Assembly: GCF_014652715.1 (NCBI RefSeq)
Contig: NZ_BMZI01000010.1
Span: forward strand, 4,337 to 36,690
Length of the DNA stretch: 32,354 bases
Direction of reading: 5' to 3'
Source of the DNA: Salinicola rhizosphaerae
Lineage (GTDB): Bacteria; Pseudomonadota; Gammaproteobacteria; Pseudomonadales; Halomonadaceae
The notes under the pieces were generated by a model. It worked only from the letters and a program-made list of their open reading frames with translations, was not told the origin of the DNA and made no database searches. The position numbers were made by a program, and so were the translations under genes. Shown here one piece after another: positions 1-7,117 of the stretch (position 1 is its first letter; the number at the start of each line of letters is the position of its first letter).

Positions 1-381
1 CACAAATTCACCAAAAAAAGTGAAACGTCCCAGCGTTCTGACTAGGTGAATCACATCAGGTTGTTCTTGTGCCCACGCTGCGAACTGCTCGGGCGATCCA
101 GAGGTGACAACCCCCATCGACACACGGGTTGTCTTCCCCACAAGGGCTGGATCTACCAGAGTAACCAGCCTGACGTACCCTGCACTAATCAACCGATTCA
201 ACCGCGTACGAACAGCGTCAGCGGACAGCCCAATTGTCCCCCCTAGCTCAGCGTAAGAGCGTCGAGCATCCTCACGCAGCAGATTAACCAAAGCTAAATC
301 TTTATGATCTACGCTGTATGCGAAGCTGCCCACTGTAGGCTTGGGGCTTTCCTCAGCTTCGTTCTGCAACTCCTTGCCCAT
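1..381 (-). CDS. Lrp/AsnC-family transcriptional regulator, N-terminal part (cut by window edge)
   Basis: An uninterrupted minus-strand frame runs from an ATG at 381 to the first base of the window, giving 127 residues with the C-terminus missing. Residues about 22-70 form an AsnC-type winged helix-turn-helix (VDHKDLALVNLLREDARRSY, then a recognition helix around LSADAVRTRLNRL and the wing GYVRLVTLVD). The sequence then enters the alpha/beta ligand-sensing (RAM) domain. Family members form dimers or octamers, bind small effectors such as amino acids and act as local or global regulators; the effector here cannot be told. The ATG at 388 is out of frame, so 381 is the start, with only a weak GGA upstream. 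Codon use looks less GC-rich than in the metabolic genes further right, and the gene sits next to a broken IS element, so horizontal origin is possible. Confidence 0.85.
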   Translation of the reverse strand, partial: MGKELQNEAEESPKPTVGSFAYSVDHKDLALVNLLREDARRSYAELGGTIGLSADAVRTRLNRLISAGYVRLVTLVDPALVGKTTRVSMGVVTSGSPEQFAAWAQEQPDVIHLVRTLGRFTFFGEFV

Positions 382-581
382 CAGTCATTTTTCCATTCGA
401 GCCGATGATTCGCTAACCTCAAATTGGTCACAGCGTACTAACGCAGCATGGGTAGCATACCAAATAGCTGATTTTCTGAGAGTGAAACCGTGCACTGCCT
501 GAGTCTCTGAGCAAAACCCCAAAATACAACACGGAACCAAAATATCGGCGAGGTTGCCTGCCCCCCCACTACAACCACCTG

Positions 582-686
582 ATCGAAGGCGCTACAGACC
601 ATGTCCACGGGCTCCTGCTCACTCAACTGGTCTATCAGCGCGTACGATCGAGATCGTCCGACATCAAGAGAGCGGTAGCCTTTTTT
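582..686 (-). pseudogene. IS3-family OrfB (DDE transposase) N-terminal remnant
   Basis: In the -1 frame relative to orfA, starting at the slippery A6G, the sequence reads ...SRSYALIDQLSEQEP and then VDMVCSAFD, the usual start of an IS3 OrfB. After about residue 584/582 the reading (Q-V-V-V-V-G-G...) no longer resembles the family, and no DDE catalytic motifs follow. The open frame goes on to 438 only by chance. This dates the loss of the transposase core to a deletion or recombination whose breakpoint lies near 575-582, next to a run of seven C at 561-567. Confidence 0.7.
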
Positions 687-943
687 AGTATCGCTTTCTC
701 CCGTTCCAGCCGATTGATCCGACTCTCGAGCTCCTGGATTCGCTGCTGCTCGGGCGTCAATGCTTTTGATTTAGGCGTAACACCACCGCGCTCCGCACGG
801 GGCTGATCGATCCAGCGCCTCCAGGGCGTCTCGCCGACATCGACGGCGCGAGCGGCTTGAGCCACGGAGTAGCCCTGCTCAGGTACGAGCCCGGCGGCTT
901 CACGCTTGAACTCGGTGGAGAATGAACTACGTTGTCTGGCCAT
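635..943 (-). CDS. IS3-family transposase OrfA
   Basis: This 102-aa protein is the DNA-binding OrfA of an IS3-group element. Residues 1-60 carry the HTH_Tnp_1 fold (RSSFSTEFKREAAGLV, then the turn around GYSVAQAARAVDVGE and WRRWI). Residues 67-95 form a leucine-zipper coiled coil (QQRIQELESRINRLEREK) ending in the conserved ILKKATALLM. OrfA alone acts as an end-binding regulator; the active transposase OrfAB needs -1 slippage at A AAA AAG (686-680) into orfB, which is broken here. The length is normal and there is no internal stop, so OrfA may still be made and could act on related IS copies elsewhere. Confidence 0.85.
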   Translation of the reverse strand: MARQRSSFSTEFKREAAGLVPEQGYSVAQAARAVDVGETPWRRWIDQPRAERGGVTPKSKALTPEQQRIQELESRINRLEREKAILKKATALLMSDDLDRTR

Positions 944-1036
944 GGATCACCTCTGCTTTGGTGGCGGCGATACCACCTAAATGGGTGTCCGGTTTCAGTG
1001 AACCACTACATCACGCAATCACAGGGAGTGAACGAT

Positions 1037-1312
1037 ATGGAAATCGTGATCCATAACGACGGCATGAGTGGAGAGGACTTTCATCAGCTGGTCAGCGGTG
1101 AAACCGGCGATGCCCTGCGCAAGACCGCCAAAAACTACCTCGGTAGCGAGAATCTGTCCGAGAATCAGGTAAAAGAGATCAAGCGCCAAGGCGGGGCCGA
1201 CCATGAAGCGTTGATTCGCAAGATGACCGAACACGCGCTCAGCGTGGTCAACCTGCCGCTGAACAGCTCTCTGACCCTGGAAATCGAGTTTGCAGGCGGT
1301 GAAAAGGCCTAG
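1037..1312 (+). CDS. Hypothetical 91-aa acidic protein
   Basis: I do not recognise this family. The ATG at 1037 has a good AGGGAG ribosome-binding site at 1023-1028; the frame is open further upstream, but that part runs into the IS3 remnant and would translate IS sequence, so 1037 is preferred (a GTG at 1028 would overlap the ribosome-binding site). The protein is soluble and acidic, with a helix-rich middle (GDALRKTAKNYLGSENLSEN, then a charged helix) and a beta-like C-terminus (LTLEIEFAGG). There is no signal peptide or metal motif. The IS end is at 1010, about 12 bases before the ribosome-binding site, so the native promoter has probably been pushed away. Confidence 0.7.
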   Translation: MEIVIHNDGMSGEDFHQLVSGETGDALRKTAKNYLGSENLSENQVKEIKRQGGADHEALIRKMTEHALSVVNLPLNSSLTLEIEFAGGEKA

Positions 1313-1395
1313 GCGCTAACGCATCCTCCAGACCCTGCGCGGGGGGCCGCTCTCGGATAGACTGAAGCGATCGCCCGCCCGGATGGAGCCGCCCG

Positions 1396-1860
1396 ATGCG
1401 CTTTTCCCGTAAATCCCCTCCGATCGTCCCCGATGGCGACGACAAAGCCATCGATCACCAGGAAACGATCGCGCTCCGCGATGAGTCAGTTTCCGAATCC
1501 GCCCAGAAGGCTTTCGGCACTGAAGCCCATCAAGCCACCTACAGCGATGAGCGCTTCTGGCGCAAGCTGATCCGCTTTGGCACCAAAGCCGGACGTGAGG
1601 TCGCCCGCAAGGCGCTTCAGCTCTACTTCGTTCTCAAGCGTCCGGATGTCCCCGTCTGGGCCAAGTCGACCATCATCGGCGCGCTCGGCTACTTCATCTC
1701 GCCACTGGATGCCGTGCCGGACTTCATAGCCGGCATCGGCTACACCGACGATGCCAGCGTATTGGCTGCCGCGCTGGTCGCGGTATCGATCTACATCGAC
1801 GAGGACGTCAAACGCCGTACCGATGAAGTGCTGGCCCGCTGGTGGCCGGTCAATGAATAG
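1396..1860 (+). CDS. YkvA family (DUF1232) protein
   Basis: The 154-aa product has the YkvA/DUF1232 signature at residues about 88-125: a helix (VWAKSTIIGALGYFISPLDA), then VPDFIAGIGYTDD and an alanine-rich helix (ASVLAAALVAV). The function of the family is unknown; the motif is a short hydrophobic helical hairpin often found in small membrane-associated proteins. Residues 1-50 are polar and probably disordered. GGATGGAG at 1381-1388 is a well-placed ribosome-binding site for the ATG at 1396. It stands alone between an unknown gene and the purine permease. Confidence 0.85.
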   Translation: MRFSRKSPPIVPDGDDKAIDHQETIALRDESVSESAQKAFGTEAHQATYSDERFWRKLIRFGTKAGREVARKALQLYFVLKRPDVPVWAKSTIIGALGYFISPLDAVPDFIAGIGYTDDASVLAAALVAVSIYIDEDVKRRTDEVLARWWPVNE

Positions 1861-1929
1861 GCGCACATCGCCGACTGCGGACGCTTCTCCTGCCTGACTC
1901 AGCAGAAGGTCGAACGCATCCTCGCTATT

Positions 1930-1945
1930 TTTTTGTACACAAAAA
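1930..1945. promoter_or_regulatory. Inverted repeat upstream of purine permease, candidate operator
   Basis: TTTTTGT-AC-ACAAAAA has 7-bp arms around a 2-bp centre, inside an AT-rich island about 74 bases before the permease ATG. Such short TTGT...ACAA palindromes are typical GntR- or LacI-type operators. Which regulator binds is unknown, and no such regulator is encoded nearby in this window. Confidence 0.4.
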
Positions 1946-2018
1946 TTATCTAGGATGGACTGATGCGCGAGTAGCTGCCGCTTCTCGAGACAATAACAAC
2001 GCTGCCTGGAGTCGCTCC

Positions 2019-3410
2019 ATGTCTCAGGACATCACCGACCGCCCTCTCGAAAAGGGCCGGAAAAAATTAGAAAAATCATCAACTAAAGATAATAGATCTT
2101 TTGACGATGAGCGTCGGCTGCGAGACGTCAACTACCTCCCCCCGCTGCGGAAAGCCATTCCACTTGGTATACAACACGTGCTGGCAATGTTCGTCAGCAA
2201 TGCGGCTGTACCGTTGATCATCGCTGGCGCCGCCGGGCTCTCAGGGGCTGATACCGTCTTTCTGGTACAGATGGCGATGTTCGTCGCCGGCGTGGCGACA
2301 CTGGTGCAGACGCTCGGCATCGGTCCACTGGGGGCAAGACTGCCCATCGTGATGGGCACCAGCTTCGGCTTCGTGCCGGTGATGATTCCGATCGCGGCGA
2401 GCCAGGGCTTGCCCGCGGTCTTCGGCGGCGCGCTGATCGGCGGCCTGGCGATGGCCGTCGTCGGCCTCTTCTACAAACGCCTGAGCGTGTTCTTCCCGCC
2501 CGTCGTCTCCGGCACCTTCGTGCTACTCATCGGTATTCTGCTGCTACCGGTCGGTTTCGCCTATGTCGGTGGCGGCGTCGGCGCTGCCGACTTCGGCGCC
2601 CCGCACCATCTGCTGCTCGCCGCGCTGGTCTTTTTCGTCACCGTGGCGTTTCACCAGTTTTGTCGCGGTTTTCTCTCCGAGGCCGCGGTACTGATCGGTA
2701 TCCTCGTCGGCTGTGCCGTGGCGGCGCCGCTGGGACTGCTCGACTTCTCGAAGGTGAGCGAGGCCAGCTGGTTCCAGCTGCCGATCCCGTTCGAGGTCGG
2801 CCTCGCCTTCGATCCTGCGGCGATCCTGGCCATCGCGCTGATGGCGTTGGTGACCTGCGCCGAGTCGATCGGCGACATCTCGGGTACGGCGATTGGCGGT
2901 GCCGAACGCGAAGCCACCGACCGCGAGCTTTCGGGCGGCGTCATGGCGGACGGCCTCTCCAGTAGCTTCGCCGCGTTGTTCGGGGCCTTTCCGCAGATCA
3001 GCTTCAGCCAGAACGTTGGCCTCGTCGCGCTGACCGGCGTTGCCAGCCGCTTCGTCGTCGCGATCGGCGGTGCCTTTCTGGTACTGGCCGGGCTGGTGCC
3101 GAAACTGGGTGCCGTGGTCTCGGCCATCCCCGCCGCCGTTCTGGGTGGCGCGGTGATCATCATGTTCGGCATGATCGCGAGCGCCGGCGTCAAAATGCTC
3201 TCTCGAGCCGCCTTCAACAAGCGCAACATGCTGATCGTCGGCGTCTCGCTGGCCATGGCCATTGGCCTGCCGGCACAGAGCGGACTCTACGAGAATGCGC
3301 CCCAGCAGATCGGCGTACTGCTCGAATCCGGGCTGATTCCGGGCGCGCTGGCCTCCATCGTGCTGAACCTGATTCTGCCGAAGGATCCGACAGAAGCGGT
3401 CGAGAGCTGA
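2019..3410 (+). CDS. NCS2-family purine (xanthine/uric acid) permease
   Basis: This 463-aa inner-membrane protein has about 14 hydrophobic segments and belongs to the nucleobase:cation symporter-2 family. Family hallmarks are visible: the Q-H pair in TM1 (residues 52-53, GIQHVLAMF), the acidic substrate residue in TM8 (E282, in CAESIGD), and the NAT signature in TM10 (Q331-N332-V-G334...T339). Q rather than E at the first signature position is typical of xanthine/urate carriers and not of uracil carriers, so a purine substrate driven by H+ or Na+ is likely (family knowledge). The first 40 residues are a charged cytoplasmic tail. GGAG at 2008-2011 supports the ATG at 2019. No purine catabolic genes are adjacent. 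Confidence 0.9.
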   Translation: MSQDITDRPLEKGRKKLEKSSTKDNRSFDDERRLRDVNYLPPLRKAIPLGIQHVLAMFVSNAAVPLIIAGAAGLSGADTVFLVQMAMFVAGVATLVQTLGIGPLGARLPIVMGTSFGFVPVMIPIAASQGLPAVFGGALIGGLAMAVVGLFYKRLSVFFPPVVSGTFVLLIGILLLPVGFAYVGGGVGAADFGAPHHLLLAALVFFVTVAFHQFCRGFLSEAAVLIGILVGCAVAAPLGLLDFSKVSEASWFQLPIPFEVGLAFDPAAILAIALMALVTCAESIGDISGTAIGGAEREATDRELSGGVMADGLSSSFAALFGAFPQISFSQNVGLVALTGVASRFVVAIGGAFLVLAGLVPKLGAVVSAIPAAVLGGAVIIMFGMIASAGVKMLSRAAFNKRNMLIVGVSLAMAIGLPAQSGLYENAPQQIGVLLESGLIPGALASIVLNLILPKDPTEAVES

Positions 3411-3444
3411 AGGAGGAACGTCGCGAGCGCGAGCCGCATCACCG

Positions 3445-3475
3445 CCCAGCGATCAGGCACTCGCCTGCCGCTGGG
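3445..3475 (+). terminator. Strong hairpin downstream of the permease, possible terminator
   Basis: CCCAGCG...CGCTGGG encloses a second stem CAGGC-ACTC-GCCTG, giving 12 paired bases about 35 nt after the permease stop. Only a weak U-rich tail (TCGTGTT) follows, so it may be an mRNA-stabilising 3' structure instead of an efficient intrinsic terminator. Confidence 0.4.
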
Positions 3476-3589
3476 TCGTGTTATCCACACGAAACGGGAC
3501 ACCCGGTTACCCGACGATAACGACAGGCCTGCAGCAAAAGCCCTACGCTGTATCGGATCGATAGATAACCGCAACAGGGAGCGCACCCG

Positions 3590-3862
3590 ATGGGCATTTA
3601 CTGCCTGACCTTCGACCGTCCGCTGGGACGCATGGATCGACACCGTCTGGAGATGATGCTCGACCGCTATGACACGATTCGGCTATTCCGCACGGCCTGG
3701 CTGATCGAGTCCACCAATCCGATCGCGTTTCTGCGCGCGCGCCTGGGCCGCGCCTTCGGCAAAAAGACCGACTTTTTCATCACGCGGCTGAGCGAACCCT
3801 GGTGCGCCGACGGCATCGGGCCGGTCAGCCAGTGGCTGAGCGACCCGCAGCGCCAGTGGTAG
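3590..3862 (+). CDS. Small protein with Cas2/SinR-like ferredoxin fold (hypothetical)
   Basis: This 90-aa protein resembles the stand-alone Cas2-fold or 'SinR-like' small proteins: a first strand IYCLTFD, a helix, a strand DTIRLFRTAWLIES (the equivalent of the 'W-ivkt' strand), a helix around FLRARLGRAFG, then the strand DFFITRLSEPW followed by CADGI. The resemblance is by pattern only. No CRISPR array or cas1 is present, so a role in spacer acquisition is not suggested; other members of the fold are toxins (VapD-like) or uncharacterised. CAGGGAG shortly before 3590 is a good ribosome-binding site. It is transcribed alone and converges with the SDR gene. Confidence 0.75.
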   Translation: MGIYCLTFDRPLGRMDRHRLEMMLDRYDTIRLFRTAWLIESTNPIAFLRARLGRAFGKKTDFFITRLSEPWCADGIGPVSQWLSDPQRQW

Positions 3863-3867
3863 CACGC

Positions 3868-3881
3868 CCGGCCGAGGCCGG
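3868..3881. terminator. Short GC hairpin between convergent genes
   Basis: CCGGC-CGAG-GCCGG sits in the 24-bp gap between the ends of two convergent genes. It has no clear T tract on either side, so it may only mark or stabilise the mRNA 3' ends. Confidence 0.3.
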
Positions 3882-3886
3882 ATAGC

Positions 3887-4597
3887 TCAGGCGATCGCGC
3901 CGCCGCCCTCGACGAAGACGGTACTGCCGGTCATGTACGGATTGCTCATGAAGGCCAGCACCTGAATCGCGATATGTTCAGGCGTACCAACCATGCCGAC
4001 CGGCAGTTTCTCCGCGGCCCCTTCGAACATCGCCTGGCGGCTGTCACCCTGGCTTTGGTCCAGCATCGGCGTCTTGACCAGGCCGGGGGAGACCGCATTG
4101 ACCCTGACTGGCGCCAGTTCCAGCGCCAACCCTCTGGCGAGCCCTTCCAGCGCGGCGTTGATCGCTCCCTGGATTGCAGCGCCCGCCTTGGGCCGCACCG
4201 AGAGAAAGCCGCTCGTGAAGGTGAGCGAACCGCCCTCGCGAATGCGCGCGGCGCGAGCCAACCGATAGGCGCCCCAGAATTTGGAGTCGAAAGACGCGTA
4301 CGCATCTTCCAACGGCAGTTCGCGGACGGCGGCCACTTTCGTCTGCGCGGCCGAGATCATGACATGGTCAAAGGTACCGTGCGTCTCGAAGAACGCCTCG
4401 ATATCGGCGCTGTTGTGAGTGTCCAGCACGCCGCCCGCGGCTTTGCCCTTGAGTGTCTTCACGGCACGGTCAACCTTCTCCTGCGAGCGCGAGGCGATCG
4501 TCACCTCGGCACCGGCATCGAGCGCTGCCTGGGCCACGCCCAGACCGATACCGGAGCTACCGCCAACCACGAGAACCCGCTGATCCTTGAGGGACAT
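3887..4597 (-). CDS. Atypical short-chain dehydrogenase/reductase (SDR)
   Basis: The 236-aa protein has a classical-SDR Rossmann fold: the dinucleotide motif G12-G-S-S-G-I-G18, S35-R37 after beta-2 (an Arg there often favours NADP(H)), a variant of the NNAG region (SAAQT, 82-86), the catalytic-type Ser129 (FTSG), and the C-terminal PGLVKTPM loop. The usual catalytic YxxxK is absent: the matching helix reads A-I-Q143-G-A-I-N147-A-A-L, so Tyr and Lys are replaced by Gln and Asn. A group of bacterial SDR-like proteins shares this AxQGAxNAALE helix; their substrate is unknown. AAGGAGATAGAAA precedes the ATG at 4597. It diverges from the dehydrogenase operon at 4859. Confidence 0.88.
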   Translation of the reverse strand: MSLKDQRVLVVGGSSGIGLGVAQAALDAGAEVTIASRSQEKVDRAVKTLKGKAAGGVLDTHNSADIEAFFETHGTFDHVMISAAQTKVAAVRELPLEDAYASFDSKFWGAYRLARAARIREGGSLTFTSGFLSVRPKAGAAIQGAINAALEGLARGLALELAPVRVNAVSPGLVKTPMLDQSQGDSRQAMFEGAAEKLPVGMVGTPEHIAIQVLAFMSNPYMTGSTVFVEGGGAIA

Positions 4598-4737
4598 TTT
4601 CTATCTCCTTGTCGAAAGCTGTTCGTCACCGAGGTGTGACACTATGTAGCAGTTCACGCCCGATTCGACTAAAGTAGTGCATTAGATAGCCTGTTACCAA
4701 TTAGCACGCATTAAAACAAGAATCGTTCGCATCGCCT

Positions 4738-4757
4738 CACGGCGCCCTAACGCCGTG
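4738..4757. other. Perfect 7-bp inverted repeat in divergent promoter region
   Basis: CACGGCG-CCCTAA-CGCCGTG lies between the SDR start (4597, leftward) and the dehydrogenase operon (4859, rightward). No T tract follows, so it is not a normal terminator; it could be an operator or a 5' leader hairpin of the dehydrogenase operon. Upstream AT-rich sequence (4620-4730) probably holds both promoters, but I cannot fix the -35/-10 boxes. Confidence 0.3.
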
Positions 4758-4858
4758 GCCGGCGATCGATATCAAAGCTATGTAACGATATTTCTATCGC
4801 CGCTCATCATGGCGCCGGCTATCACAACAACGACCGTCGACCAGAAGGATCCGCTTTC

Positions 4859-5590
4859 ATGTCGCAGCCCGACAATGCCTCCCGGCGTGCATTCCTGCGC
4901 AACACCTTCACCCTCATACCGACCGTCGGCCTGGCCGGCGGGGTCAGCCTGACGGCAAAGGCCGCCGAGCCGCCGCCCAACCTCGGCGACTACCAACCCG
5001 CCTTTTTCAGCGACGAGGAGTGGGCGTTTCTGCTCGCCGCCTGCGACCGACTGATTCCCGGTGAATCCGCCGGCAAGGGTCCAGGCGCACTCGATACCAA
5101 CGTGCCGGTCTTCATCGACCGCCAGATGGACTCTCCCTACGGCCATGCCGAGCGCTGGTACATGGAAGGCCCCTACGTGCTCGACGGCTCTCCCGATCTC
5201 GGCTTTCAGTATCCGTACACGCCACGCGATGTGTATCAAAAAGGCATCGCGATGACGCAGCAATACTGTCAGCAACAGCACGGCAAGCGCTTCGATCAAC
5301 TGGATGCCGATACCCAGGACAGCGTGCTGAAGGCACTCGAAGCCAACGACATCGACTTCGCCAGTCTGGGTGAAAGCCAGAAGCTGGAAGCGTCCGAATT
5401 CTTCTCGAGCCTGCTGGAGAACACGAAGGAAGGCTATCTCGCCGACCCCATCCACGGCGGCAACAAGCACATGGCCGCCTGGAAAATGGTGGGCTTTCCC
5501 GGCGCACGGGCGAACTTCCGAGACTGGGTCGATCAGCACAACGTCGAATATCCGCTGGGGCCCGTCAGCCTGACCGGCGAACGTGGCTGA
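4859..5590 (+). CDS. Gluconate 2-dehydrogenase-like gamma subunit (small subunit, Tat-exported)
   Basis: This 243-aa protein is the small subunit of a membrane-bound FAD/cytochrome c dehydrogenase (gluconate 2-dehydrogenase subunit 3 family). The N-terminus is a twin-arginine signal (S8-R-R-A-F-L-R, then a hydrophobic stretch ending near AKAAEP), expected because the FAD-loaded large subunit is carried across the membrane on the signal of its small partner. The body has the family pattern FFSDEEWAFLLAACDRLIPG and ends with HGGNKHMAAWKMVGFPGA. It is the first gene of a three-gene operon; 82 bases separate it from the cytochrome. GAAGGA at 4844-4849 is the ribosome-binding site. Related enzymes oxidise gluconate, 2-ketogluconate, sorbitol or fructose, so the substrate is not fixed. 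Confidence 0.9.
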   Translation: MSQPDNASRRAFLRNTFTLIPTVGLAGGVSLTAKAAEPPPNLGDYQPAFFSDEEWAFLLAACDRLIPGESAGKGPGALDTNVPVFIDRQMDSPYGHAERWYMEGPYVLDGSPDLGFQYPYTPRDVYQKGIAMTQQYCQQQHGKRFDQLDADTQDSVLKALEANDIDFASLGESQKLEASEFFSSLLENTKEGYLADPIHGGNKHMAAWKMVGFPGARANFRDWVDQHNVEYPLGPVSLTGERG

Positions 5591-5672
5591 ATCGAAGCGC
5601 CGCTCACGAGGCCGCGAGCATCCGCGCTGGCCTTGCGATGCCTCGGCATCCGAGAGAACAAGGAAACTACCC

Positions 5673-7043
5673 GTGACCGCAAGACATCTGATCCCGCTCC
5701 TTGCCGGCAGCGCCATCGTGCTGGCCAACCAGGCTTTCGGCGCCGACGACGATACCGTACAGCGTGGCGCCTATCTGGCTCGTGCCGGCGACTGTGTCGC
5801 CTGCCACACCGCACCCGGCGGCAAACCCTTCGCCGGCGGCCTGCCGATCGAAAGCCCGTTCGGTACCATCTATTCGACCAACATCACGCCGGACAAGAAA
5901 GCGGGTATCGGCAACTACTCAGAGGCAGAGTTCGCCGCCGCGTTGCGCCAGGGCGAACGGGCCGACGGCGCCAACCTCTACCCGGCCATGCCCTACCCTT
6001 CCTACGCCAAGCTGACCGATGACGACGTGCATGCGCTCTACGTCTATTTCATGCAGAGCGTCAAGCCGGTCGCCGAACAACCGCCGGAAACCGACCTCGG
6101 CTTCCCCTTCAACCAGCGTTGGGGCATCTCCGCCTGGAACTGGCTGTTCGCCGATGCCGACACCTTCCAGCCCAACGCCAGCTACGACCAGCTCACCGAC
6201 CGTGGCCGCTACCTGGTCGAAGGGCTCGGCCACTGCGGCAGCTGCCACACGCCGCGAGGTTTCGCCGAGCAGGAGAAAGCGCTCGACGGCGACAGCGAAG
6301 ACTACCTGGCCGGTGCCAATCTCAACGGCTGGTGGGCCCCTTCTCTGCGTGGCGGTGACGATGGTGACGGGCGCGGTATCGAAGGCTGGGACAGCCAGGC
6401 GATCGTCGACTACCTGAAGACCGGGCGTAACGCACACGCGACCGTGGGTGGCGAGATGACGTCGGTTGTCGCCAACAGCACCACGCATCTCACCGACAAG
6501 GATCTGATGGGCATCGCACAGTATCTCAAGTCGCTCTCTGCCAATCCGGCCGGCGATGGCGCCACCACTGCCGATCAGCGTCAGCAGGCGACCGATGAAA
6601 CCGCAGCCCACCTCCAGGCCGCGAAAAACCTGAGCGACGGCGAGCGGCTCTATATCGACAACTGCGCAGCCTGCCACCTGGATGACGGCAACGGCGCCGA
6701 GCGCGTGTTCCCGCCGATCAATGGCAACTCGCTGGCCAACGCCGATGACCCGACCGGGCTGATCCACACCATTCTGGCCGGAGCCAAGCCGCCGGCGACG
6801 CCGACCATCCCGGCGCAGCTCCCGATGCCGGGCTTCGGCTGGCGCCTCTCCGACGACGAGGTGGCCACGCTTGCGACCTTCGTGCGCGGTGCCTGGGGCA
6901 ACGACGGCGGCGCGGTCACCGCCGATCAGGTCGCCAAGGTGCGCGCCTCGATCGACGACGCCCCGCTCGACAAGGCCGTCGATCCCAACGGTGAACTCAA
7001 TCACGACGACGGTGAGTCCCACGCCGCCAATGGCGCCCAATAA
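5673..7043 (+). CDS. Triheme cytochrome c subunit of gluconate 2-dehydrogenase-like complex
   Basis: The protein carries three CXXCH heme c sites: C41-V-A-C-H, C188-G-S-C-H and C331-A-A-C-H (numbering from the GTG at 5673). It passes electrons from the FAD subunit to ubiquinone at the periplasmic face. The frame is open back to 5583, but GTG 5673 is the best start: it has AAGGAAA at 5660-5666 and is followed directly by a Sec signal peptide (RHLIPLLAGSAIVLANQAFG). Length is then 456 aa, normal for this family. Methionines such as M106 (YPAMPYPS) and the LPMPGFGW segment are likely sixth ligands. The C-terminal 40 residues are polar and Ala/Asp-rich instead of a clear membrane anchor. Confidence 0.92.
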   Translation: MTARHLIPLLAGSAIVLANQAFGADDDTVQRGAYLARAGDCVACHTAPGGKPFAGGLPIESPFGTIYSTNITPDKKAGIGNYSEAEFAAALRQGERADGANLYPAMPYPSYAKLTDDDVHALYVYFMQSVKPVAEQPPETDLGFPFNQRWGISAWNWLFADADTFQPNASYDQLTDRGRYLVEGLGHCGSCHTPRGFAEQEKALDGDSEDYLAGANLNGWWAPSLRGGDDGDGRGIEGWDSQAIVDYLKTGRNAHATVGGEMTSVVANSTTHLTDKDLMGIAQYLKSLSANPAGDGATTADQRQQATDETAAHLQAAKNLSDGERLYIDNCAACHLDDGNGAERVFPPINGNSLANADDPTGLIHTILAGAKPPATPTIPAQLPMPGFGWRLSDDEVATLATFVRGAWGNDGGAVTADQVAKVRASIDDAPLDKAVDPNGELNHDDGESHAANGAQ

Positions 7044-7117
7044 TGATGAACCGGCCGCCCGTGTGGCGACCGGCGGGCATGCCATCGCGCATGCCGCATG
7101 GATCGAGGAGTTAAACC

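Larger units (their letters stand above)
582..1010 (-). mobile_element. IS3-family insertion sequence, 3'-truncated remnant
   Basis: The right part is intact: an IS end beginning TGTAGTGGTTCACTGAAACC (minus strand, from 1010), a short leader, complete orfA, and the slippery heptamer A AAA AAG at 686-680 used by IS3 elements for -1 frameshifting. After the slip the orfB frame stays open but its homology ends near 582, about 20 residues into the familiar orfB start. The other inverted repeat and the DDE catalytic domain are missing, so about 0.43 kb remains of an element normally 1.2-1.3 kb. It cannot move by itself. The bases from 438 to 581 are not recognisable as the rest of this element. 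Confidence 0.8.

Noticed and set aside
567..574. Second copy of the IS-end octamer (CCACTACA, plus strand) next to the orfB breakpoint
   Set aside because: It has the same orientation as the true end at 1010, not the inverted one expected for the other terminus, and matches over 8 bases only.
438..626. 62-codon minus-strand frame starting inside the orfB remnant
   Set aside because: Only its first 15 residues are IS3 OrfB; the rest is unrelated sequence read by chance after the breakpoint.
3590..3862. Possible CRISPR system because of the Cas2-like small protein
   Set aside because: No repeat-spacer array, no cas1 and no effector genes anywhere in the window.
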